64,000 nucleotides of DNA from Nemertoderma westbladi (taxonomy: Eukaryota > Xenacoelomorpha > Nemertodermatida > Nemertodermatidae), in assembly GCA_032718475.1 (NCBI GenBank), contig JAUCBJ010000270.1, positions 1 through 64,000 on the forward strand, in the 5' to 3' direction. The notes beneath the pieces were generated by a model. The model saw nothing but the letters and a program-made list of their open reading frames with translations, made no database searches and was not told the origin of the DNA. Positions 20,691 to 32,500 of this stretch are shown in pieces (position 1 is the first letter of the stretch; every line of letters starts with the position of its first letter). The translations under genes were made by a program, and so were the position numbers.

Positions 20691-21182
20691 TGCTTAGGAA
20701 TAGTCGGTCTGCTATTAGTATGCATCCAACTGCACTAGCGCGCGGACCAGTTGTTGTAGCTCTTACATTAAGAAGTAAACGGATGAGTGCTGTGTTGCTG
20801 GCCAAACTCATGCTGTACTGAGTACTGATAAGACTTGACGCGCTAAAAAAATCGCTCTAGAATCCTGTCGATAACATAAATGCATATCGAACAAAAATGC
20901 TAAAGACATTGCAAAAATTATGAGTTTATTTCATTGGAGCTTTTATGTTTTTGCTGCACACGCTAACTGCATATCGAAATCTTATATTTTTATCAGAGAA
21001 CTATTCAACTTCTGTGCGCATAATTGTTTGTCCGTTGCCCGGCATCGGTTGCCGTAATCCTAAAGCTCCTATTGGTTGCTATATTTACACTGTTCTTGCG
21101 CCCTATTGGCTGTTCTATTCTACAGTGCGTGTATATTACTCGATGTTCATCCCATTATATTCAGGCATAACCTGACAACATC
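20691..21182 (+). other. Unannotated stretch between the LINE fragment and the piggyBac-like element
   Basis: I see no gene or recognisable repeat here. The stretch ends next to TTAA (21183-21186). Confidence 0.4.
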
Positions 21183-21186
21183 TTAA

Positions 21187-21240
21187 CCTTATTACCACTG
21201 GGGGGGGGGGGGGGGGGGGGGGAATCGGCCCATTCCTAGT
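21187..21240 (+). repeat. Left terminal inverted repeat of the piggyBac-like element
   Basis: CCTTATTACCACT is followed by about 23 Gs and AATCGGCCCATTCC. It pairs with the right end at 44405-44480. Confidence 0.7.
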
Positions 21241-21546
21241 TTTTAGTTGCTGTAACTATGCAACCACATTACGTACAGGCCCAATTTTTATTGAGAATTA
21301 GCCAAATTTAATGCCGCATCTTTTGCAAAAAACCACGTTGCAATCGGATTTCTACTTTCTTTTCGATGTGGGTGCAACCTCAAAATTTGGTCTCCAGCAC
21401 CAAATTTTTTGAAATTTTCGAATTTTACAAAGTCATTCGTGATTTAGAAATTGTTTATGTTTGGGCTATTTTTATTTATTTTTATTGGTTTGGATCACTC
21501 TAATGCTCTATACAAGTATGTAAGTGTAGTGGTACGTCATTTTTGG

Positions 21547-22070
21547 AGCACCAAAATTAGGGCGTGGCACTTTAAAATTTCAAAATTACTTTATTCGAAA
21601 AATTTACTAAAGTTTTGATTTCGAAGCATTTTTATTGGTTTTTTCTGGAGTGCTGAATCGATTGAAAGTAATATAGAAGCCTGAAGACTTAGTGGTTCGC
21701 CATTTTTGGTGCACCAAAATTAGGGCGTGGCACTTCAAATTTTGAAAAATACGAGATTCGGAAAATACACTAAAGTTTCGATTTCGAAGCATTTTTATTG
21801 GTTTTCTGGAGCGCTGAATCGATTTAAAGTAATATAGAAGCCTCAAATCCTTGGTGTACGTAATTTTCGGTGCCCCAAAATTAGGGCGTGGCACTTCAAA
21901 TTTTCAAAATTACTTTATTCGGAAAAAACACTAAAGTTTTGATTTAAAAAAATTCTTCTATATTACTTTCAATCGATTCAACGGTCTAGAAAACCTATAA
22001 AGATGCGTTAAAATAAAAAATTAGGGGCATTTTCTGAATATCGAATTTTTCAAAATTTGAAGTACCACGC
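21547..22070 (+). repeat. Tandem repeat of about 163 bp in the left arm, with an inverted partial copy
   Basis: The string CACCAAAATTAGGGCGTGGC recurs near 21547 and 21711, and with small changes near 21872, with the same sequence between copies (TTTCGAAGCATTTTTATTGG and similar). Near 22045-22070 a piece appears inverted (TTGAAGTACCACGCCCAC). Confidence 0.75.
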
Positions 22071-22179
22071 CCACTTCACACGTGCACGAAAAATAGCATC
22101 TACTTCAATTTTTGGAAATGGAATATAATCACATTCGATTCAGCGTCTTGAAAAACCTACTAAATCAAGCCAACACTGC

Positions 22180-22302
22180 CTATGCGAAGAGACAGTAACA
22201 ATACCTGCAATATCTTACTGTAAAGTTTGTGAATCAAATCATAATCAGACCTTCTAACCAAAACAGTAAACTCCAAGTAAGCGAATATATATATATTGCA
22301 GT
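22180..22302 (-). repeat. BEL-4 3' LTR, 123-bp distal part (cut off by the BEL-2 insertion)
   Basis: This segment (TATGCGAAGAGACAG... to TATATTGCAGT) is almost identical to 42450-42572, where it continues without a break into the sequence found here at 38140. Between them BEL-2 is inserted, with GCAGT duplicated at 22298-22302 and 38135-38139. Confidence 0.85.
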
Positions 22303-23518
22303 TGTTCGCGCTTTTAGACCTTTGGCAGTTTAACCCGCCAAATTAGGATGTCTTCTAGATAATAAATCACTTTTAGTCTATGACAAGTATTTGATTCACT
22401 ACACTAGTCGAAACCAATCTGTGCGCGATCATTCACCCGCTGGATATTCCCGGGAGATTGGGTTCGACGGTTTAATTTTATTGCTATGTAAGCCTAATGT
22501 ATTATTCGACTGACAGTATTATATAATCTCTGACAATATTATTCACCTTCGGGGAATATTAACAGTTCCTTTAGGACGTGGCGCTTTATCTATATAAACA
22601 GAGTTATGACTTAAACTACTCACAACGATATGGCTTAATTATAATTCACATATATGGCGCATTCTTTAGGAATTGCTTCTTTAACAGACTCACTCATACA
22701 CAATGCTGCACAATACTGCACACTAATCTGCCAATCTTCACTGATTTTAGTCACATATAAAAGGAACACAGACTGACTCATGTAGGGTCTATCAAATAAC
22801 ATTAGATTCACTTCAAACCACTTTAACATAAGTCACAATCGTTATTGGTAACCTTTCTCTCTTACCTTCGGTATATCAAGAATATTGGGTTTTCGGGGTT
22901 ATTTCTCGTTATTCCAATATAATAATTCATCAACCAATATAATGAATAACCGACAACAAATAGCAGTACACAGTATCGATTGAGCAGGTAATTTTAGCAG
23001 TTTCAGCAGTTATTAAAAGCCGTGTGTCAGCAGTCAGTGTATTCCCAGATCAGTGATTCCATGAGTTAAAGGATATATGCCCTTATAATTAAACCTACTA
23101 GTGTAAGACTAAAAACTGAAAACACGGAGGTGCCAAAAGCCGGTTCTTAGGCTCTGGGCAAAAACATAACACTGAACTACTGAGTTTCTGTATATACCTC
23201 CAACACAGAGACAACAAACGCTCTGATTGGTCAACCTGAACAACGAGAGAACAAAGAAACAAAGAAACGTCGACGTGGCAATATCAGCTGCTAGCCGTCG
23301 TCATGGTAGCGACACTGTTTTCAAAGTATCCAGCTATTGCGTCACGAGATTGTGGATTATGTCCTCTAAAGTACAAATACAGTACAAATACATAAGAAAT
23401 GACTTTTATGTCCTCTAAAACACCAGTACAGCAAGGACACGGCCTTTTTATGCCTGGCAAACCAACTACAGAGTACTTTAAGGGAAAATAACCGGCTAAT
23501 TACGCAAAAGCTTTTACA
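22303..23518 (-). repeat. 3' LTR of BEL-2
   Basis: It is 1216 bp and about 99% identical to 36919-38134. On the coding strand it is preceded by CTGGGAGCGG (plus-strand 23519-23528), a polypurine-like tract. Confidence 0.93.
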
Positions 23519-23596
23519 CCGCTCCCAGAAAATGGGATTTAAGTCTATAAAATATAACAAATCACAGTTTCTAAAATATAAAGATACTCTAAACAG

Positions 23597-23803
23597 TTAG
23601 CCTTTCTTACGCAGACGGCGTTTACGCAGTTTTTTGAGGCTAGCAAGAGTCCTTTTCTCTTTGGGGGGAGCCACTTTACTAGGAGGGCCATAACTCCTGG
23701 GTGAAGGGTGCAATATGATTGCATTAAAAGGTTTGGGTTTACGGTCGGTGTCTCGTCCATTTCGATATGCTTCTCCTCGAGCTGATTTTCCTCCGCTTGT
23801 CAT
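23597..23803 (-). CDS. BEL-2 post-pol ORF, basic C-terminal remnant
   Basis: This is a short ORF just before the 3' LTR. From the ATG at 23803 it gives 68 residues ending in a very basic stretch, KKLRKRRLRKKG. The frame is open upstream to about 23918, so the ATG may not be the real start. Its ILHPSPRSYG resembles VLHTVPPRIF near the end of the broken post-pol coding region of BEL-3 (about 58050), and both lie near the end of their blocks. I infer that it is the tail of a once longer protein. The similarity is short and could be chance. Confidence 0.4.
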   Translation of the reverse strand: MTSGGKSARGEAYRNGRDTDRKPKPFNAIILHPSPRSYGPPSKVAPPKEKRTLASLKKLRKRRLRKKG

Positions 23804-23984
23804 GGGATACGTTCGTCCAAAACTCTCGCAGAGAATAGGGTTTTCTAAGCTTGATATCTTCTTTGAGATTCGAGGTTTCCCAATCGAACTGAGATAAGGC
23901 CAATTCGTTTATCGATTGGACTTACTGTTATAACTTACGTTTATCTGAACAAACGCAGGTTTCTTTTTTGATCTTTATAGAATA

Positions 23985-24056
23985 GCGTTTAACTCGTTTC
24001 GTACAACGCTCTCCTTCACCTTGATGAAGGGTTGTATCGCGTTAAACGGGACGACC
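23985..24056. other. Imperfect inverted repeat (stem-loop) in the BEL-2 post-pol region
   Basis: GTTTAACTCGTTTCGTACAA on the left and, inverted, TTGTATCGCGTTAAAC on the right surround a core CCTTCACCTTGATGAAGG. The arms pair over most of about 30 bases. Confidence 0.55.
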
Positions 24057-24621
24057 ATACGGTTGGATAGTGATATTAGGTGTCTGCGTCATAATCCAGC
24101 TAGGTAAGATGGGCGGCTAGCTAGAAATCACTGTCGGAGTGTTACCGATTAATTGTTAGGGTAGCACTAGATCTTGAACAGTGAATACCGTCCGCGAGGA
24201 TCCGCGACACCACCAGGATCGCAGGTCTGAGGTCCAACTAAGGAATGAGGAGGTTTGACCGAGTATTCCGGGACTCTGATCGTAGGTTTACTCTAGGATC
24301 GTTAGAGCCGAGTGAGCATAGGTGATACGTCAAACAAGTTTCGCTCGAAACTCCAGTAAATATAACGAACACAACTGTGTTTAACACAACGTTTCCGTGG
24401 ATGTTTATGTCTTTCCGTTTATTGGCTGGGTCTAGGGCATTTACCGTAATAATACCAAAGACGCACGTCTGGTAGGGGAAACGCGGATGATATTTATTTG
24501 TTGTTACAATGCTTCTATCAAGAATTCCAAATATATGTTGGAGTTACCGCGTTTATTTGTTTCTTTAATGTCTTTTCTTTCGAGCCGATTTCGAATAGAA
24601 TTTTCGCATTCGAATTTCAGT

Positions 24622-24906
24622 TTATGGTTCCGACTCCGCTGGGCAGGATATATAGTCGACATAGTCCGTATTGTGTAAATTGATAGAATGACCAGTAGTT
24701 AAGAAGCCCATATACGTACCATTACGCTGCGTATATCGAGCGGTGAATTTCTTATAGTCCAACTCACGCGTGAGCTGCTCTTGGGACATTGGCGGTTCGA
24801 TATAACGACCATCATCCTTCGTAGTAGTTGGACTAGTATCACCGCGTATCAAGCTATCAACAAACGTTTGAAAGTAGAATATATCGTTCCCCGATACCAA
24901 GACCAT
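24622..24906 (-). CDS. BEL-2 post-pol ORF, N-terminal remnant of the accessory gene
   Basis: This is an ORF of 94 residues starting 1669 bp after the pol stop. Its YIEPPMSQEQLTRELDYKKF and following residues align with YTEPLMSPVEVSERLHYHTF in the ORF at 54328-54621, which lies 1585 bp after the pol of BEL-3. Both then continue as RYT..[ND]G[TS]Y. Shared sequence, orientation and spacing indicate common descent. The first 15 or so residues do not align and another frame is open there, so the true start may be an ATG near 24949 with a frameshift between. A TATA-like AAATATAAACTC lies just upstream. No known function. Confidence 0.55.
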   Translation of the reverse strand: MVLVSGNDIFYFQTFVDSLIRGDTSPTTTKDDGRYIEPPMSQEQLTRELDYKKFTARYTQRNGTYMGFLTTGHSINLHNTDYVDYISCPAESEP

Positions 24907-25157
24907 CTTCTATCAACTCCGTCATATCTGCTATATATGAGTTTATCCATATTATAATGAGTTTATATTTAGGCGAGCGGGCGTCGCTGCCTACCCAATC
25001 AACCCCCGGACAGTACGAGATCCTCAGCGCTGATGTGTCGTCGCCGCTGTACTTTCGCCAACGACGTAGCCGCACAACGACAACGACAACCGGCACAAGT
25101 CACTCAACTGTCCGTCCCAAAGGCTTAGATGTACTTCAGGTTTCCTTGGAGAGTTAG

Positions 25158-26574
25158 GTTACTTTTACGATTGCGACTAGCTACTGTAAACACACCTTAG
25201 CAGTAACATTCACCTATAAACTCACAAATACCACACACACAACTTGTCACAAATTACACACACTCGGGTCACTTGTCCGTTAGTCAATGCCTTCCAGAAT
25301 GTCACTGTATTATTATGTATCCTTGGATACTATCAGTGCACTATTTATTCCCTATGCTATTCAATGGGACAAGCTTTCTATTGTTCTTTTAACTCAATTC
25401 TAATTCTAGCGTGGTTGTTGCTATGGTGACATTATGCAAAGCTAGCGGTAGAATTAGGGTAATTCCAATGCATACAGATCTGGGATGTTATTTAATAGTA
25501 TTCTTTAATAGTCAATGTTCTGTTTTATACATGACTTTATGAATTTTATCGGCTATTGACTATGTTTGGGAGACTTTCGCACACTCATATGCATAATAAG
25601 ATAAATATCCGCTCCCTTGATCTATTAATTAATGGAATTTTGGGAATGTTATAAATTGCGTAAAATGGCAATTTATTAAATTCATTAAAGACATGAATTT
25701 AAATTTATTCCCTGAAATTTTATTATTTGATAATTAAATGGGCATAATTTGATTCTAGAACATGTCTAGGGACACAAGATCCTTAATTCTATGACAATTG
25801 TCTTTTTTAAGAATATCGGTAAATGCTACAATATCTTAATTGACTAGAATTGTTGAAGGATCTGAATTTTACAGATTTTGACTTATTTGATTTGTAAATA
25901 TTAACTAATTAATATTTGAGATGGGCACCGATTTATTCCAGAACTTGTCTGGGGACGTTAACCACTGATTCTATAATTTGTCTTTCAAGTATATCGGTGG
26001 GTGCCACGATATCTTAATCGACTAGAATTACAGATGGTCAAAGGGTTTAACAGATTTATTTTGCGTTATACGCTACTGTTAAAGGGACATCACGCTACTA
26101 TATGCATTATTTCATATACGGTATGAGAGCAATATCGCACGAAGCAATGTCAGTGTGAAGAGGCAAGTCGTTTCCAAGGTCTACCCAGAGCTTGGTTTAG
26201 CCGAGACACGAGGATCTGAACTTTGCATTCCTAATACTCTGCCTACCAATAATACTTAAATATAGTAGTGGCTTTATTGTACTTTAATAAGTACGGACAT
26301 TTCATCTTACTGTAGTTACGTATTTATAATATAATACGAACAGTAAGGAAAGAGAAAAATAATTATTTCTTCGCCGTCTCACTAAATATAATATAAGTAG
26401 TTACGTACGTAATAAACACGAATATATCGCACTATTCTACAAAATAATCGCTAAATAATATTCTACTAAATTAAATAAAACGATTATAATAAAATTACTT
26501 AGTAATACATACATAAATATAAAAATAATAATATAATATAAAATAATCGAGTCACACGCCCACTCCGAACGATA
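25158..26574 (-). other. BEL-2 post-pol non-coding region
   Basis: There is no convincing gene here. Two diverged direct copies of about 130 bp lie at 25737-25870 and 25921-26055 (shared TGTCTRGGGAC, ATATCTTAATYGACTAGAATT). On the coding strand near 25190 a string GGTGTGTTTAC.GTAGC matches BEL-3 at about 53990-54006. The last 250 bp before pol's end is extremely A/T-rich. Confidence 0.5.
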
Positions 26575-29500
26575 TTAAGTTGGGGAGTTCCTAGATGTCG
26601 GTTGGATTAGGGAAGTGGTCGTGGGAAGAGTTTCTTGCCTTCCATAGTTTCCGGAGAGCTCTCTGTCTCTTTCCAGTAAACATAAACGACCCACTGGGCG
26701 ATTGAGCTGTTGAGTCTCAAAGACTATCCCTGGTTTCTTAAAGTTCCGCCGCATGACGACGAGCTCTACTGATCGCACCAAACCATCGCTCGAGATATAA
26801 GTCTCGATGATACGTCCTGTTTGCCATCGCTTACGTGGGAGATCGGGGTCCACAATAAGCACCATGTCTCCAGCGCTGACGTTTTCTTGCTGCGCAAACC
26901 ACTTAGTTCGAAGTTGTAGAGTGGGCAGGTAATGTTTCTCGAAATGGTCAGCGAAACGACGGGATAGCAACTGCATAAGTTGCCAGGTTCGACGGCAGTA
27001 CTCGTCTCCGTCTGTGATCTCCGATCGTGGGAGCATGGCTACGGGCTTCTTCAGTAGAAAGTGCGCGGGTGTTAGCGCTTCCAGGGAATCAGGATTTGAA
27101 GAGACTGGCATAAGCGGTCTTTCGTTGAGATAGGCGGCGATTTCCTCCATTAACGTCCGCAATAGTTCGTCGGTGAGATAAGCGCGACAAGGCACAATAA
27201 AGTGGAACGCAGTCTTCACGCTCCTAATCAATCTCTCCCAACTTCCTCCCCACCAAGGGGCGTCGGCGGCGTTGAAGGTCCAGCTAGACGCTGTTATCCT
27301 TAGCTGATCGTCCACCTGTCTTTTGTTCCAGTCCTTTACGTAAGCTTGAATTTCGTTGTTGGCGCCAATGAAGTTCGTTCCCTTATCCGATCTCATCGTG
27401 TTACTGGTTCCGAAGCGAGCGATCTGTCGTCGTAAACTCAACACGAAGCTGTTGGTGGATAGATCGTTTACCATATCGAGATGGATAGCTCTACAAGTCA
27501 TACAAACGAAGATGACACACCATCTCTTGACTATAGTCCGGGCACGATATACTTCAATAGGGCCAAATAAATCCACACCGGTATTAGTAAAGGGTGGTTC
27601 ATAGAAGCTTACTCTTTCCCTAGGTAATTCTGCCTCTCGCTGGGTTAAAGGCCTACTGAATGCTTTCCTACAGGGTATGCAGTTCCTAAGAACTTGGTTC
27701 AGAGCCCTACGGGGTTTATAAAAATAGTAGCGAGTTCGAATTTCGCTCAGAACTCGCTCTCTACCAGCATGATACAGTTTGCTATGAACATCTACAATCA
27801 TCTTGATTTGTATGTCAAGATTTCTAATGAGGATGGGAAACTTAGTGTCAAAGGATAACGGGGCGTTGGTGAGCCGACCTCCAACACGTATTAACCCATC
27901 TATCATGGTACTAGAGAAGCGATCCCTTAAGCGCATCTGCGGATTTCTTAACAACAGGAAATACTTATCGGGATCCTCATAGCATTGTAGGAGTCTCAGC
28001 ATCTGTTTGTTGGTTTCATCATGCTCCTGGTAACTGATCTTCTCCTTTAGAAACCTGTTGGATACCTTGTATTGGGGAAGATCTTTAACAACATGGACTC
28101 GTGCAGATGTTGATGGAGCATCATCACTATTGGTCTTCGTTCCGGAGTAACGATGATGAAAACATCGTTTCAAATAGGTAACAGCTTTACAGAGCCGATA
28201 CCAGGAACTGTAGTGACGTATCGCTCTCTGCAAGAGAGGTGAGAGTCCTTGCGAGATATCTGGTATTCCAGATTTCCAATCCTTGTCACGGATTTCTAAG
28301 ACTTCTTTCGTCGTGGCGGTGGGTTTCTGATCCAAAGCATCATCTCCGGAAGTAAATAATACAGATAGATCAACCGCAGGTTTAAACAACTTCGATTTAC
28401 TCGCTCGAGTTTTGGGTTTAACTTTCTCCGCTCCCTTGGCCTGTCTGATCTCTGCTGTTGTGAGATGGGGAGGCCATTCTTCTTCTTCCCTGTAGAGAAA
28501 GTCGGGTCCTCCTAACCATTCGGGAGTATTTACCAATTCCTTTGGAGTCGCTCCTCGGGACGTGATGTCTGCTGGATTAATCGTTCCGGGGCAATGTCTC
28601 CATTGGTCCATCATCGTGCGACTAAGTATGATGGCTACCCTGTTGGTAACGAAGACGCTGAACTGACAGACTTCATTGGTTATATACTCTAACACGAGTA
28701 AAGCGTCGGTCCAATAGACAGTCTTCTCTAATGGATAGTCAATCTGTTCGGTTACATTCCGGCCGATGGCTGTAGCGTATAGAGCCGCTTTTAACTCCGC
28801 TCGAGGAACTTTCAACTTGTTGTTGATTAATGCCTTAGAAGTAACCAAGGCGACTTTGATTCCATCCGGAGTTTCCACTCTTAGGTAGGCTACTATACCG
28901 ATTCCCATATCGCTGGCGTCTCCAAACACATGGAGTTGATAGGAATACGTAGGGAGAACATGACCAAAATATGAACGGGAAATTATAAAATCTTCGATAG
29001 CTGGTAGAGAATCTTCCCATTTCATCCACTTCTTCAATAATTCTCCCTTAAGTGGATCGTCCCATGAGTGGTTTTCAAGCCACATTTGTTGTACCAAACT
29101 ACGAGCAATCAATATAACTGGGCTAATAAATCCCAATGGATCGAAATAAGTGCTCAGTATACTTAAGCAAATCCGTTTGGTTCGAACTGGATTATCTCGC
29201 TGTTTTAGCTGGAAAAACAGGATATCTCGCTCTGTGTCCCATTTCAAGCCGAGTGTCTTGGTCTCTGGCAGATCATCTTTGATCAAATCGAGATCTTTCG
29301 CTCCTCGATCTTCCGCAGGGATCGACTCCAGAAACTCACGGGAGTTGCTGGTGAATTTGGTTAATCGAAATCCACCTCTTTTTAAGCACTCTACCGTTCC
29401 CTTAGCGACCTCAATGGCTTCCTCAACTGATGGGAGGGACTTCAGATTGTCGTCCATGTATATGTCTCTCTTGATGTTGTCGATCACTTCCTTAGAGAAT

Positions 29501-32500
29501 GCCTCTCGGTTGTCCTCTGCAGTAGTACGCACTACCGAACAGGCGTTGGAAGGGCTTGAGATTATCCCAAAGGCCTGGATGGTCATCCAGTACTCCACCG
29601 GTTTCTGGTTGAGATCTCCTTCGGGCCACCACAGAAATCTTAGACTATCTCGATCCCTATCTAGCACCTTGACTTGTAAGAACATGCCTTCTATATCGGA
29701 GGCGAAAGCAATCGAATATTGTCTCAATCTTAAAAGAATTCCCAACAAAGATTGAAGTAAGTTGGGTCCGGGTAACAATTCAGAGTTAAGGGATTGACCC
29801 ATGTAAAGAGCGGAGCCATCAAACACTACTCTCACTTCATTTGGTTTACCGGGTTTAGGAACGTAATGGTGAGTTAAATAATACGTTCTTTCAGTCACAG
29901 GTGTTTCTTCCGGTACCCTCTCCGCGTATCCCTTATTAATAAATTTTTCCAGCTGTGTTTGATACATTGCTTTAGCTGAAGAATTAGCTGTAAGGCGTCG
30001 ATGGAGTTGCGCGATTCTTTTTTCCGCCAGGGGTCTGTTATTGATGAACTTCGGTTCTCTCTTGCGAAAAGGTAAACCGACTTCGTACCTTCCTTGATCT
30101 TTGAGGAAACGTGTAGTTGTCTCTTGGATCTGCTTGGCCCTTTCCTCTTCCACTGATAAAGCCTTATCGTAGGAATTGGGCTCTACCGCCTCTTGCGTAA
30201 AGAATCGTACAGCATGTTCATCTCGAGTCTTAGCATTGCAACGCTCAATGACGTCATTTAACTCGTCGTTGTAAGCTTCTCGTTCAGATGGATAGAGAAG
30301 TTGACATAAGTTCACTTGGTTTTGCCAAGCCTCGTTTTCCTTAAGGAGATCGATGGTATTCTCCTCATCAAAAAGCTGGTGAACGTCGTCGTTATCTGAG
30401 GAGTATGGAATTCCCTCAGTTGAATCGTCTCCTTCACTAGTATCATCTTCCCATTCACTCACCTGACAGACGCGCTCTTGCGGTAGTCTTTCTTTGAGTG
30501 TTCTACGGGAAGGGCCAGTAAAGTACCAACCTACTCTAGTTCTTACCGCATAGGTCTGTAGGGGCTGCGGTTGAGCAGGCCGTTTCTCTAATGTCTCCAG
30601 CGCCTCATGCGCGTTTTGGCCGATGAGTATTTGCACTCCAGGATAATCAGTCTGGAATCGAGGTATGTTAAGATGTTGGATGCTCTCATCCTCGTCCCAA
30701 TTATAAAGGTCTGCTTGAGTAGTAGCGAAGTTCTTTATAGCCACCATTTTCACTGACCTTATGCTGTGTTCTCCTAGTTCGTCTTGTGGGGTGGACAACG
30801 CGCCTACATAATAATCAGCTGTTATTGTAGATTTCCAAACTTGCATGATGCCAGACATGTTGAGCTTAGTTTGGAACTTGAGTTGTCCAGCAAATATATC
30901 TTCGGCTAGCTCTTTATCGATGAATGTTCCTGTACTACCGGAGTCAAGGAGGGCGTTCACTACATAACTCCTCTCAGGTCCGTGAACCCTTACTTGCACC
31001 ACAGGAAACTCTCGGATCCCTACATTGGAAGATGGCTCTTTCCAAGATGGTTGTCGCTCAGAAGTAGTTAGAGTAAAGTCGTTGTCTGTATCTTTTTCAT
31101 ATGTGAGTGCTCGATACACTGCGGTATTTATCATGTAACAGGATTCGTTTTCGTCGGAGAACTCGTCTGTGTAGAATCCTTCCATCTCAGATTGATCAGT
31201 GTCGTTCACATCACTGAATTGGACATGTAGCTCGGAATCACTTACCTGATTCGGACTATTTCGATCGAATTCAGCGTGCAACAAGATATGATGTTTCGCA
31301 CCACACTTTGCACACCTTATGTCAGAGAAACAGGTTCGCCGTTGGTGTCCTTGTCTGAGGCAATTATAACATAACCGCTTATCCCACATGACTTCGCGTC
31401 TCTCTGTTAATGATTTCTTTAGAAATTCATCACACCTATTCAAATGGTGGGTCCCGTCACACAGCGCACATTTCGGTTTGATGTTACTTACCTTATTCTG
31501 AGTCACATTGTGTACACTTGCCTTTTCTTCGGGCTTTCTCACCTGAATTCTCTTGGGAGACGTGGGAGGAGTTTTTCTTACCTGTTCTCTCCTGTCATTT
31601 GCTCGAGACTTGAATTTACTTACCTGATCTTTAGGCATTTTATTGACATAATAAGATCTATCAGTGTCTTTCCCGCTATCTTCTCCTTGAGAAGTCTGGC
31701 TTTCGCCGTCGTCTGTATAACACACTGGTGTTACCTTTCTCCTAGAGACGGGTTTTTCACTTACCTTGTTTTCCGGTGTCTTCTCTCTAGACAGTTTCAG
31801 GAGCTGTAGTTTCACTTCTCCATCTAGGAATGACATGAGATCAGCCATGGTAGGGTCTCGTCGTTGTTGTTCCATCATATATAGTACTTTCTTATCCCAG
31901 CGTGTGCCTACCCCACCTTTCGGTAAAGTAGAAGCCACAGCTCCAATGACCATAGAACTTTGGTATTCGTGAGACTTACCTAACCAATCTAATTGTCTAC
32001 AGATCTCTTGAATCTCATCGGAAAACTCTATTATCCCACTGCTGATGAACTTTCTGGGCGCTACTAATTTTGCATATAAATACTTAGCGATATTATTCCT
32101 ATTACCATACCTGATGTTTAGTGTGTCCCAAACTTGTCTTAATCCGTCTGGATGTCCAATAAACTTTAACGCCATTAACTTGGGAGATCCTTCCAAGCAC
32201 TCGATGAGGAATCTAAGTTTCTCTCCATTAGATAGCACAGAGTTCTGTATGTTATCTTTGTAATATTCATTAAAAGGTAACCATTTCATCTCATCTCCAT
32301 TGAACTTGACGATCTCTCCCACCTTTACCGCTTGCCGGGCTTCGGTTCTAGCCATTTGACGCGTAAAACTTTCTTGGGCCATCGTGTTATTTAATATCGA
32401 GTTATCGGTATATAAATTTCTCGGATTATGATCAGGTCTATAGGGAATGTCATTATCAACAGGTCTATAATTACCCTTAATAGGGTTCACTATAGGAGTT

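Noticed and set aside
22578-23418. Short ORFs in the BEL-2 LTRs (also 37194-38034)
   Set aside because: Identical in both LTRs only because the LTRs are copies; short, no motifs, typical chance frames.
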